Shown here: one piece after another, positions 18,661 to 26,307 of the stretch
How positions within the stretch are numbered: the first letter of the stretch is position 1
Layout of the letters: every line of letters starts with the position of its first letter
Assembly: GCA_913057515.1 (NCBI GenBank)
Contig: CAJXOJ010000016.1
Span: 1 to 47,545 of the forward strand
DNA from: an uncultured Cycloclasticus sp.
GTDB taxonomy: Bacteria > Pseudomonadota > Gammaproteobacteria > Methylococcales > Cycloclasticaceae
Length of the DNA: 47,545 nucleotides
Reading direction: 5' to 3'
Notes under the pieces: generated by a model
What the model saw: the letters and a program-made list of their open reading frames with translations, nothing else
What the model was told of the DNA's origin: nothing
Databases searched by the model: none
Program-made: the position numbers and the translations under genes

Positions 18661-19668
18661 ATGCATGATATAAAACTCCATACTTTTCAGCTTCTACTCA
18701 TCTTGCTATTCAGCTTTATTTCGCTCACCGCGTGTGCTGCCAAACCACCTGTTAAGCCAAGTATTTATGCTGACTTTATCGAGAAAATGGTCACCGAACA
18801 CCAGTTTAATCGTGAAGAGCTTAAAGCTTTACTCAATAAAGCAGTGGTTAAAGAGAGCATTTTAAAAGCCATGTCGTCGCCTGCTGAAAAACGTTTGCAG
18901 TGGCATAGTTATCGCAAAATATTTTTAAAACCTAACCGTATCAACGGTGGCATACAATTTTGGCAGGAAAACAAAACCTTATTAAACGCCGCCTCAAAAA
19001 AGTATGGTGTGCCAGCTGAAATCATCGTTGCCATTATAGGTGTTGAAACTCGCTATGGCGGAAACACTGGTTCGTACAAAGTATTAGATGCCTTAACCAC
19101 CTTAGGCTTTCATTTTCCGAAACGCGCCAATTTTTTCAAAAGTGAACTAGAACACTTCTTGTTACTCTGTCGCGAAGAAGGCTTTGATCCATATGAGCCA
19201 AAAGGCTCATATGCTGGTGCAATGGGTAAATCACAATTCATTTCCAGTAGTTACAGAGCCTATGCTGTTGATGGTGACGGTGACAACAAACGCGACTTAT
19301 GGAATAGCCATGCTGATATTATCAACAGTATCGCACATTATTTTTCCAAACATGGCTGGCAGAACTCACCACTCATTACTCAACAAACAACGGTTGAGGG
19401 TGATGCTTATAAAGCGTTAATAAATCGCTCTCTTAAACCAAAGAACACCCTAAAACAGTTAGCTGAAAAACACGTCGCCATACCATCAGACTTAGCAGAA
19501 GACACCGTTGTCAAATTATTAGAGCTACAACAAAAAGACCACGCTGAATTTTGGCTAACCTTTCATAATTTCTACGTTATTACTCGTTATAACCATAGTC
19601 ACCTGTATGCCATGGCGGTTTATCAGCTTGGCCAAGAAATAAAACAAGGTTATCTAAAAACACTATGA
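18661..19668 (+). CDS. mltB: Membrane-bound lytic murein transglycosylase B
   Basis: A 335-aa lipoprotein (signal ending SLTAC, lipid Cys25) that cleaves glycan strands to 1,6-anhydro ends. The catalytic Glu129 lies in AIIGVETRYGG. GAMGKSQFISSSYRAYAVDG and DLWNSHADIINSIAHYF follow, both typical of MltB. AAGGG precedes the ATG. It follows rodA by 10 bp and overlaps rlpA by 4 bp, the standard rodA-mltB-rlpA order. A perfect 10-bp hairpin lies in its coding sequence (separate entry). Confidence 0.97.
   Translation: MHDIKLHTFQLLLILLFSFISLTACAAKPPVKPSIYADFIEKMVTEHQFNREELKALLNKAVVKESILKAMSSPAEKRLQWHSYRKIFLKPNRINGGIQFWQENKTLLNAASKKYGVPAEIIVAIIGVETRYGGNTGSYKVLDALTTLGFHFPKRANFFKSELEHFLLLCREEGFDPYEPKGSYAGAMGKSQFISSSYRAYAVDGDGDNKRDLWNSHADIINSIAHYFSKHGWQNSPLITQQTTVEGDAYKALINRSLKPKNTLKQLAEKHVAIPSDLAEDTVVKLLELQQKDHAEFWLTFHNFYVITRYNHSHLYAMAVYQLGQEIKQGYLKTL
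19190..19213. repeat. Perfect 10-bp hairpin inside mltB
   Basis: CATATGAGCC (19190-19199) and GGCTCATATG (19204-19213) are exact inverted repeats around an AAAA loop. They lie in codons for DPYEPKGSYAG of MltB. There is no following T-run. The structure is seen in the sequence; whether it affects mRNA stability or translation is unknown. Confidence 0.45.
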
Positions 19669-20513
19669 TGACGATACGCTTCTTTACGCTACTTATTATC
19701 ACCAGCCTACTGGTCGCTTGCGCCAATCAAAAACCCTTCGTTACCGACAGTGCGCCCTCGGTTCATCCCGCTAATATTGAACAAACGCCTGACGCCATCC
19801 CTAAAGTAGAAGCAAGAAGCCGTGGTGGCAACCGGGCATCCTATGCAGTTTTCGGCAAAACGTATTATGTCCTACCTACTAGTGAAAACTTCGTTCAACG
19901 CGGCGTCGCCTCATGGTATGGCACCAAGTTTCACGGTAACAGAACAGCAAATGGTGAAATCTACAATATGTACGCAATGACCGCCGCTCATAAAACCTTG
20001 CCTATTCCAACCTATGTAGAAGTCACTAATGTTTCGACCGGTAAAAAAATTATCGTCCGAGTCAATGATCGTGGACCTTTCCATGGCAATCGAATCATCG
20101 ACCTATCTTATGCCGCCGCCGCCAAACTTGGCACCTTGAAGAATGGCACTTCATCAGTAGAAATCAGGGCTATCAACCCATTGACTTACCAAACAACGTC
20201 ATTAACCACACCAGCGCTTAGTCAAAACCAAGCTGCTGTTCTAAAAAATGTTATTGAAAAACCGCTTCCCCCTAGAGACGGTTTTTTATTCATTCAAGTG
20301 GGCGCGTTCGACTCTGTAGACAATGCTAATAAACTGAAATACGCTTTAACTGATCAACTAAAAACACCGGTAATTGTCAAACCCAGCACTCACTTACCCA
20401 AGCCGTTATATCTCGTACATGTCGGCCCCTATATCAGCATAAATAATGCTGACTCCGCTAGACTAAAACTTCACCAATTGGGCTATAAAAACGCAATTTA
20501 TACTGCCAAATGA
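19665..20513 (+). CDS. rlpA: Septal-ring lytic transglycosylase RlpA
   Basis: A 282-aa lipoprotein (signal ending LLVAC, lipid Cys19). A double-psi beta-barrel spans about 84-170 (GVASWYGTKFHGNRTANGE, then VRVNDRGPFHGNRIIDLSYAAA). A SPOR domain at the C-terminus (about 208-282) binds glycan stripped of stem peptides. In Pseudomonas RlpA is a lytic transglycosylase acting on such denuded strands. The start overlaps the mltB stop; a second ATG follows directly, so the true start could be one codon later. Confidence 0.96.
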   Translation: MMTIRFFTLLIITSLLVACANQKPFVTDSAPSVHPANIEQTPDAIPKVEARSRGGNRASYAVFGKTYYVLPTSENFVQRGVASWYGTKFHGNRTANGEIYNMYAMTAAHKTLPIPTYVEVTNVSTGKKIIVRVNDRGPFHGNRIIDLSYAAAAKLGTLKNGTSSVEIRAINPLTYQTTSLTTPALSQNQAAVLKNVIEKPLPPRDGFLFIQVGAFDSVDNANKLKYALTDQLKTPVIVKPSTHLPKPLYLVHVGPYISINNADSARLKLHQLGYKNAIYTAK

Positions 20514-20560
20514 AGCAACAAAAGCAACATACGGCTAGCCTCTTAAGAGCAGCTTTAGCA

Positions 20561-20569
20561 TGCTATAAT
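20561..20569 (+). promoter_or_regulatory. Extended -10 promoter for dacA
   Basis: TGCTATAAT (20561-20569) is a perfect extended -10 element (TG-N-TATAAT), 43 bp upstream of the dacA ATG. The -35 region is weak, as usual for extended -10 promoters. A 10-bp palindrome CTCTTAAGAG (20540-20549) covers the -35 position. This gives dacA and the genes after it a start independent of the mre-mrd transcript. Confidence 0.6.
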
Positions 20570-20612
20570 CAAGCTTGAAATCCAGCCTTTTAATACCCAT
20601 ATAGCATTAACT

Positions 20613-21737
20613 ATGAAAAGAATTATCCTAATAATTAGCTTGCTTTTAACATTTCAAGCGTTTGCTTTACCTATTCCTTCAGCCCCTAACTTGCAGGCTA
20701 GAAGTTATCACCTGACCGATTTTCACAGCGGCACTGTTTTAGCCTCCAAAGACGCTGACCTGAAATTAGCACCCGCCAGCATGACAAAAATCATGACTGC
20801 ACTGATCGTTTTTCGTGAACTTAACCATGGGAATCTAAAGCTAAACGATCAAGTACGTATTAGTGAAAAAGCCTGGAGAACACCTGGTTCACGGATGTTT
20901 GTTGAAGTTAACAAATTCGTCACTATCGATGATTTGATTCACGGCATGCTTGTACAATCAGGTAATGATGCGACGGTTGCTCTGGCCGAACACATTGCAG
21001 GTGACGAATCAACCTTTGCACAACTGATGAATCAAGTGGCGAAAGACCTAGGCATGAAAAACAGCCACTTCACTAACAGCTCAGGTTTACCTGATGAGCA
21101 GCACTATACAACAGCTAGAGACCTATCCATTCTCACCCGCGCACTCATTATTGAATCCCCCGAGCTATACAAAATAAACGCCATCAAAGAATACACCTTT
21201 AACGGCATTACACAGCAAAATAGAAACAAACTTTTATGGCGCGACAGCACCGTTGACGGCGTTAAAACGGGACACACTGAAGACGCAGGTTACTGCTTAG
21301 TATCTTCTGCCGTTCGTGACAATATGCGCTTAATATCGGTGGTTATGGGGACTGATAGCGTTTCGGCACGAAATGATACCAACCAAACCCTGCTTAATTA
21401 TGGCTATCGTTTTTACAAAACACATTTACTCTATAAAGCACACCAATCGTTGACCAGCGCTCGGGTGTGGAAAGGTGCGCAAAAAAACTTAGCAGCAGGT
21501 TTATCAAAAGATTTATACCTCACCATTCCACGTAATGAGTATAAATCCTTAGATGCTAGCCTAGAACTAACTCCACAATTAGTGGCTCCCATTACAAAAG
21601 GTCAAATCATCGGTACAGCAGTTATCAAGCTAAACGCTAAGGTCATTAGCAAAACCCCATTGACGGCCCTGCAGTCCATTCCGGAAGGTTCTTTTATGGA
21701 CATCCTTAAGGACGAAGTTTTATTAATGCTTGAATAA
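20613..21737 (+). CDS. dacA: D-alanyl-D-alanine carboxypeptidase (PBP5/6 type)
   Basis: A 374-aa protein with a Sec signal peptide (MKRIILIISLLLTFQAFA). It removes the terminal D-Ala of stem pentapeptides in the periplasm. Active-site motifs are SMTK (PASMTKIMTAL), SGN (VQSGNDATVALAEHIAG) and KTGH (GVKTGHTEDAGYCL). The C-terminal domain ends in a short amphipathic helix (SFMDILKDEVLLML) that tethers PBP5-type enzymes to the membrane. It has its own promoter and is followed 12 bp later by an aminotransferase. Confidence 0.97.
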   Translation: MKRIILIISLLLTFQAFALPIPSAPNLQARSYHLTDFHSGTVLASKDADLKLAPASMTKIMTALIVFRELNHGNLKLNDQVRISEKAWRTPGSRMFVEVNKFVTIDDLIHGMLVQSGNDATVALAEHIAGDESTFAQLMNQVAKDLGMKNSHFTNSSGLPDEQHYTTARDLSILTRALIIESPELYKINAIKEYTFNGITQQNRNKLLWRDSTVDGVKTGHTEDAGYCLVSSAVRDNMRLISVVMGTDSVSARNDTNQTLLNYGYRFYKTHLLYKAHQSLTSARVWKGAQKNLAAGLSKDLYLTIPRNEYKSLDASLELTPQLVAPITKGQIIGTAVIKLNAKVISKTPLTALQSIPEGSFMDILKDEVLLMLE

Positions 21738-21749
21738 GGAGACCCAACA

Positions 21750-22622
21750 ATGCCATCTAAGCTCGACGTCTATCTTAACGGTGAATTTCTGCCCTTAGCC
21801 GAAGCAAAAGTATCTGTTTTAGACCGTGGATTCTTATTTGCCGATGGCGTATACGAAGTTATACCGGCGTACGGTGGAAAGCTTTTTCGTCTACAACAGC
21901 ATTTAGATCGGCTCAACAATAGCTTGGCCGCCATTCGTATGAAGCCAGTAATGGATGATTTACAGTGGGCGGAAGTACTCAACAGACTAGTTGAGCCACG
22001 TGCACAATTGGATCAATCAGTTTACCTACAAGTAACACGTGGTTCAGGTTCAAATCGCGACCACCAGTTGCCTACTGATTACACACCCACCACGTTTGCC
22101 ATGTGCCAAACAATCCCCACGAATAGTTTAGACTCAATCGCCAAGGGAATTAAAGCCATCACACTAGACGATATACGTTGGGATTGGTGCCATATAAAAT
22201 CCGTTGCGTTACTGGGCAATATCTTGCTAAAACAGCAAGCCAGTGATCAAAATTGCACAGAAGCGATATTATTAAGAGACGGTTTTGCCACCGAAGGCTC
22301 TGCTAGTAATTTATTTATTGTGAATAAGCAGCAACTTATTACACCGCCTAAGAGCCATAATCTATTGCCAGGGATTACGCGTGACCTCGTTTTAGAACTG
22401 GCTATGCAAGCAGGCGTCAGTTGTGTTGAGCAAGAAATATCTGAGCAACAATTATGTGATGCCGATGAGATTTGGCTGACCAGCTCAACCAAAGAAATTA
22501 TGCCTGTGATCGAATTAAACCGACAAGCTGTTGCTGACGGGCAACCCGGTCCATTATGGAAAAAGATCTCTAGCCGTTACAGCAACTTTAAAACGCAACT
22601 AAGAAATCAACAACATGACTGA
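21750..22622 (+). CDS. dat: D-amino acid aminotransferase (class IV PLP enzyme)
   Basis: A 290-aa fold-type IV aminotransferase. PLP-binding Lys150 lies in RWDWCHIKSVALLGN. The phosphate-binding TEGSASNLFIV and SVLDRGFLFADGVYEVIPAYGG motifs match D-alanine aminotransferases rather than IlvE. The likely reaction is D-Ala plus 2-oxoglutarate to pyruvate and D-Glu. AAGGAG precedes the ATG. Its place between dacA, which releases D-Ala, and ybeD suggests a link to D-amino acid reuse, which is inference. An aminodeoxychorismate lyase is a less likely alternative. Confidence 0.88.
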   Translation: MPSKLDVYLNGEFLPLAEAKVSVLDRGFLFADGVYEVIPAYGGKLFRLQQHLDRLNNSLAAIRMKPVMDDLQWAEVLNRLVEPRAQLDQSVYLQVTRGSGSNRDHQLPTDYTPTTFAMCQTIPTNSLDSIAKGIKAITLDDIRWDWCHIKSVALLGNILLKQQASDQNCTEAILLRDGFATEGSASNLFIVNKQQLITPPKSHNLLPGITRDLVLELAMQAGVSCVEQEISEQQLCDADEIWLTSSTKEIMPVIELNRQAVADGQPGPLWKKISSRYSNFKTQLRNQQHD

Positions 22623-22896
22623 TCAATCTGACGAGCAACATAACGCATTAATGGACTATCCCTGCCCATTCACCATTAAAACGATGGGGATGGCGAATAC
22701 CGAATTTGATTTAATTGTTGTCGAGATTATTCGGCGCCATGCACCCGATATAGGTGAAAACGCAGTGCAATCAAAATTCAGCAAGTCAGAAAAATATGTC
22801 TCTCTAAGCGTTACGATTACCGCTCAAAGCAAACAACAAATGGATGCAATATATCAAGATTTAACCGATTGTGAGCACGTCTTAATGTCGCTGTGA
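22615..22896 (+). CDS. ybeD: DUF493/YbeD-family protein
   Basis: A 93-aa small cytosolic protein of the YbeD family. The opening YPCPFTIKTMGMANTEFDLIVVEII and the later YVSLSVTITAQSKQQMDAIYQDL match, a fold like the ACT regulatory domain. It overlaps dat by 8 bp and lipB by 4 bp. Linkage to lipB is conserved in gammaproteobacteria, but its biochemical role is unknown. Confidence 0.93.
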   Translation: MTDQSDEQHNALMDYPCPFTIKTMGMANTEFDLIVVEIIRRHAPDIGENAVQSKFSKSEKYVSLSVTITAQSKQQMDAIYQDLTDCEHVLMSL

Positions 22897-23564
22897 AATC
22901 TGAAGAAACAACAATCGCGCCAACTTTATCCATCCGCCAACTGGGACAGCAAGACTACCAAGCGACTTGGGCATCGATGAAAGAATTTTGCCTGCAGCGA
23001 ACTGCTGACTCAGATGATGAGGTATGGTTTGTAGAACACCCCTCTGTTTTCACACAAGGTATTAGCGGCAAACCCGAACACATTCTGTGCCCCAGCGAGA
23101 TCCCTATTGTTGAAACGGATCGTGGTGGGCAGGTTACCTACCACGGCCCTGGTCAACTGGTTATGTATGTGTTATTTGACTTACGCCGCTTAGGTATTGG
23201 CGTTCGCGCACTCGTTGATGTTCTTGAAAACATCACCATTGCTGGACTCAAGAAATATGGACTACAGGCTGTGGCACGTAAAGAAGCACCCGGTGTTTAC
23301 CTTAACAATAAAAAAATTGCCTCATTAGGTCTTCGAGTGAAAAAAGGCTGTAGTTATCATGGCCTAAGTGTCAATATAGACATGGACTTAACACCCTTCA
23401 ATTTCATTAACCCATGCGGTTATAAAGGCCTTGAGGTTACCCAATTGGCTGAACATGGCGTAAAATGCCACACATCTGATTTTGCCGCTGTTTTATTGCA
23501 CGAATTAAAAGACCAGCTTCATTATTCCAAATTAATACTCGGCCCCAATACACTTTACATTTAA
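22893..23564 (+). CDS. lipB: Octanoyl-ACP:protein octanoyltransferase
   Basis: A 223-aa enzyme that moves the octanoyl chain from ACP to the lipoyl domains of pyruvate and 2-oxoglutarate dehydrogenases. The motif [16 protein letters not shown], Lys141 ([10 protein letters not shown]) and nucleophile Cys175 (NPCGYKG) are present. The start is GTG overlapping the ybeD stop (GTGA), so translation is coupled. lipA follows 4 bp after its stop. Confidence 0.97.
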   Translation: MKSEETTIAPTLSIRQLGQQDYQATWASMKEFCLQRTADSDDEVWFVEHPSVFTQGISGKPEHILCPSEIPIVETDRGGQVTYHGPGQLVMYVLFDLRRLGIGVRALVDVLENITIAGLKKYGLQAVARKEAPGVYLNNKKIASLGLRVKKGCSYHGLSVNIDMDLTPFNFINPCGYKGLEVTQLAEHGVKCHTSDFAAVLLHELKDQLHYSKLILGPNTLYI

Positions 23565-23568
23565 TACT

Positions 23569-24543
23569 ATGTCACAAGATACCGACTCCTTAAAAGCCCC
23601 GTCTCGGGCTACACCTGAAACACACCAACGTAGTGAAGCAAAATTAGCACGCATTCCAATTAAGGTAGAAAAGAAAGCCGATATCTTACGCAAACCCCGT
23701 TGGATTCGCGCCAAAGTACCCAGTGGCCCGCGTGTTAGCGCGATCAAAAAAAGCCTTCGTGAACATGGGCTTTATTCTGTCTGCGAAGAAGCCGCTTGCC
23801 CCAATTTAGGCGAGTGCTTTAATAATGGCACCGCCACTTTTATGATCATGGGCGACATTTGCACACGACGCTGCCCGTTTTGTGATGTAGCACATGGGCG
23901 ACCCAAGCCATTAGATAAAGACGAACCTAAAAAACTTGCCCTTACAATTAAAGATATGGCCTTGCGTTACGTCGTTATCACCTCTGTTGATCGCGATGAT
24001 TTACGTGACGGCGGTGCTGATCATTTTGCTCAATGCATAAACGCCATCCGCGAGCAAAACCCAACCATCCAAATTGAAGTCTTAGTCCCCGATTTTAGGG
24101 GACGGATGGATCTTGCCGTTGAAGTATTAGTAGAAACACCACCGGATGTCTTTAACCATAATTTAGAGACAATTCCACGCTTATACAAAAAAGCCCGGCC
24201 CGGCTCTGACTATCAATGGTCACTAAACTTATTAAAACGTTACAAAGAAGCCCATCCCAACATCCCGACCAAATCAGGCATCATGTTAGGTTTAGGTGAA
24301 ACAATGGAAGAAACCATCGCCGTTATGCAAGACTTGCGTGATCATGGCTGCAATATGCTCACGTTAGGGCAGTATTTACAACCTAGCCAAGACCATTTAG
24401 CGGTTGAGCGTTATGTCACACCGGAAGAATTTGATGAGCTAGGCAGAATCGGCCAAGAAATGGGCTTTTCCCACGTTGCCAGCGGACCAATGGTTCGTTC
24501 GTCTTATCATGCTGACCAACAAGCTTCAGGCGTTATCGACTGA
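23569..24543 (+). CDS. lipA: Lipoyl synthase
   Basis: A 324-aa radical-SAM enzyme that inserts two sulfurs into protein-bound octanoyl groups. The auxiliary cluster motif is Cys72, Cys77, Cys83 ([12 protein letters not shown]). The radical-SAM cluster is Cys98, Cys102, Cys105 (CTRRCPFC). The C-terminal RSSYHAD carries the conserved Ser ligand. The gene ends the dacA-lipA run and converges with murU; 35 bp between them hold no clear terminator. Confidence 0.98.
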   Translation: MSQDTDSLKAPSRATPETHQRSEAKLARIPIKVEKKADILRKPRWIRAKVPSGPRVSAIKKSLREHGLYSVCEEAACPNLGECFNNGTATFMIMGDICTRRCPFCDVAHGRPKPLDKDEPKKLALTIKDMALRYVVITSVDRDDLRDGGADHFAQCINAIREQNPTIQIEVLVPDFRGRMDLAVEVLVETPPDVFNHNLETIPRLYKKARPGSDYQWSLNLLKRYKEAHPNIPTKSGIMLGLGETMEETIAVMQDLRDHGCNMLTLGQYLQPSQDHLAVERYVTPEEFDELGRIGQEMGFSHVASGPMVRSSYHADQQASGVID

Positions 24544-24578
24544 GCAACAGCTATCAACACGTTGGAGGTGCTCTAGAA

Positions 24579-25244
24579 TTAAGCTGACTGAAGTTTCAAT
24601 TGCAAACTAGCTAACCGCTCAGGGGTCCCCACATCGACCCACTCACCTTGATAGAGTTGCGCACTCACTTGATCGTGCGCTATTAACTGACGAATAAGCG
24701 GCGCCAAAGGGAAAGCTCCTTCCATCTGCGGTGTAAAAATTGCTGCATTAAAAACACCGATACCACTATAAGTGTAGCGTTCACTCGCCTCTAATTGGGC
24801 CTTGCCATTCAGTAAACCAAAATCGCCTTCTTTATGATGCGGCGGGTTCTTCACCAATACTAGATGGACACCCTTAGCTGCCTGCTTTTTTAAACTCGCA
24901 TAAGGAAAATCAGTCCATACATCTGCATTCACTAACAGAAAAGGCTGCTCGCCCAATAAAGGTAATGCATTAAGAATACCACCCCCTGTTTCTAGTGCCT
25001 GACCACCTTCGTCGGAATATTCAATACGGACACCCCAGCGCTCACCAGACCCAAGCAGTGCTTTAATTTGATCGCCTAAATAAGCAATATTAATAACGAA
25101 GTCATCAAAACCTTGCTGCTTTAACGCCAGAATATGGTGTTCAATCAACGATCGCCCCGCTACTTTTAGCAATGGTTTAGGGCAATTCTTAGTTAAGCGT
25201 CCCATTCGCTCACCACGCCCAGCGGCTAAAATCATCACCTTCAT
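24579..25244 (-). CDS. murU: N-acetylmuramate alpha-1-phosphate uridylyltransferase
   Basis: A 221-aa nucleotidyltransferase. The N-terminal MILAAGRGERMGRLTKNCPKPLL is the NTP-binding signature, NADVW holds the metal-binding Asp, and the end VDVGTPERL is typical of sugar-1-phosphate transferases. Next to amgK this is MurU, which makes UDP-MurNAc from MurNAc-1-phosphate in the wall recycling bypass that avoids the fosfomycin target MurA. It overlaps amgK by 4 bp. The amgK-murU pair divergent from lptD is as in Pseudomonas. Confidence 0.92.
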   Translation of the reverse strand: MKVMILAAGRGERMGRLTKNCPKPLLKVAGRSLIEHHILALKQQGFDDFVINIAYLGDQIKALLGSGERWGVRIEYSDEGGQALETGGGILNALPLLGEQPFLLVNADVWTDFPYASLKKQAAKGVHLVLVKNPPHHKEGDFGLLNGKAQLEASERYTYSGIGVFNAAIFTPQMEGAFPLAPLIRQLIAHDQVSAQLYQGEWVDVGTPERLASLQLKLQSA

Positions 25245-26263
25245 GAGCTTGATTGCTCCAATTGCAAAACTTCAAATTTAGCCATCAACTGATGCTCTTC
25301 AATCAGTTTCGCCAATGGTTTCAATTTTTCATATCGAGCACAAACAGCGGTTATATACGCTAATGTTCGAGGTATATCCTTTAAATAACCCTCTTTACTG
25401 TCCCTTAATAATAAGCGAGAAAAAATCCCAATTGCTTTTAGGTGCCTCTGAACGCCCATCCAATCAAACCATTGATGGAATTGAGCCTTATCAAAGCTAT
25501 CCAAACATCCTCGCTGTTGACGCTGCTGACAGAACTGATCGAGCCAAGCGTACACTTTGACATCTGGCCAAGCGATATAACAGTCCCTATATAGAGACAC
25601 CAAATCGTAAGTCATTGGTCCAACCACCGCATCCTGAAAGTCAATAATGCCGGGGTTATCATTTTTGGTGACCATGAGGTTTCTAGAGTGATAATCTCTA
25701 TGTACAAATACTTGGGGTTGCTCGAGTGCTGATTGGGCTAACTGCTCTTTAACGACATGTAATGCATTTTTATCCTCACCCGAAAAGTCTACGCCTAATA
25801 ACTGATCAACAAACCAATTCTCAAACAACTCCATTTCTCGTGATAGCAAATTCAAGTCATATCGAGGAATCGAGATATCAATCAAGGAAATTTCATGCAT
25901 CGCATGCAGTACTTGCACAGCATCATCATAAAGCTGGTCGGCCGTTAAATCCGACAATTGATCTAAAAAACTTGTCGAACCAAAATCACTCAACACTAAG
26001 AAACCTTTTTCAAGTGATTGATGAAAAATAACAGGGGCATTGATGCCGTTGTTAGATAAAATCGAGGCAATATCAAGAAAAGAAGTGCAGTCTTCATGAC
26101 TCGGCGGCGCATCCATAACAACAAATGACTGCCCCTCAAATTGAACACGAAAGTAACGCCTAAAACTGGCGTCACTAGATGCCGGTTCACAACTGAATTT
26201 GCTTGTTGAAAATACACCCGTTAACCATTCAGTTAACAGCTGTTTTCGTTCATCTATTACCAT
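25241..26263 (-). CDS. amgK: N-acetylmuramate/N-acetylglucosamine anomeric kinase
   Basis: A 340-aa aminoglycoside-phosphotransferase-fold kinase. The catalytic loop is His188-Arg189-Asp190 (FVHRDYHSRN, Asn195), and the metal Asp208 is in GIIDFQDAV. Near the N-terminus SDASFRRYFRV is shared with AmgK proteins. It phosphorylates MurNAc and GlcNAc at C1 for MurU. The pair reads away from lptD, so envelope recycling and LPS assembly genes share a divergent region of 44 bp or more. Confidence 0.92.
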   Translation of the reverse strand: MVIDERKQLLTEWLTGVFSTSKFSCEPASSDASFRRYFRVQFEGQSFVVMDAPPSHEDCTSFLDIASILSNNGINAPVIFHQSLEKGFLVLSDFGSTSFLDQLSDLTADQLYDDAVQVLHAMHEISLIDISIPRYDLNLLSREMELFENWFVDQLLGVDFSGEDKNALHVVKEQLAQSALEQPQVFVHRDYHSRNLMVTKNDNPGIIDFQDAVVGPMTYDLVSLYRDCYIAWPDVKVYAWLDQFCQQRQQRGCLDSFDKAQFHQWFDWMGVQRHLKAIGIFSRLLLRDSKEGYLKDIPRTLAYITAVCARYEKLKPLAKLIEEHQLMAKFEVLQLEQSSS

Positions 26264-26307
26264 AAAAATAACTCTGCCAGACCAAATTTACGCAGACCGA
26301 AAGTTGC

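Noticed and set aside
20257-20286. AAAAACCG with CGGTTTTT inverted repeat in rlpA followed by T residues
   Set aside because: The loop is 14 nt and the stem is mostly A-T; it lies in the linker before the SPOR domain and is too weak for a terminator call.
24085-24103. Hairpin GTCCCC-7-GGGGAC inside lipA
   Set aside because: Only a 6-bp stem with no T-run, in the middle of a coding sequence; likely chance.
25762-26031. An 89-aa open frame antisense to amgK
   Set aside because: Shadow of a confident kinase gene with no motif of its own.
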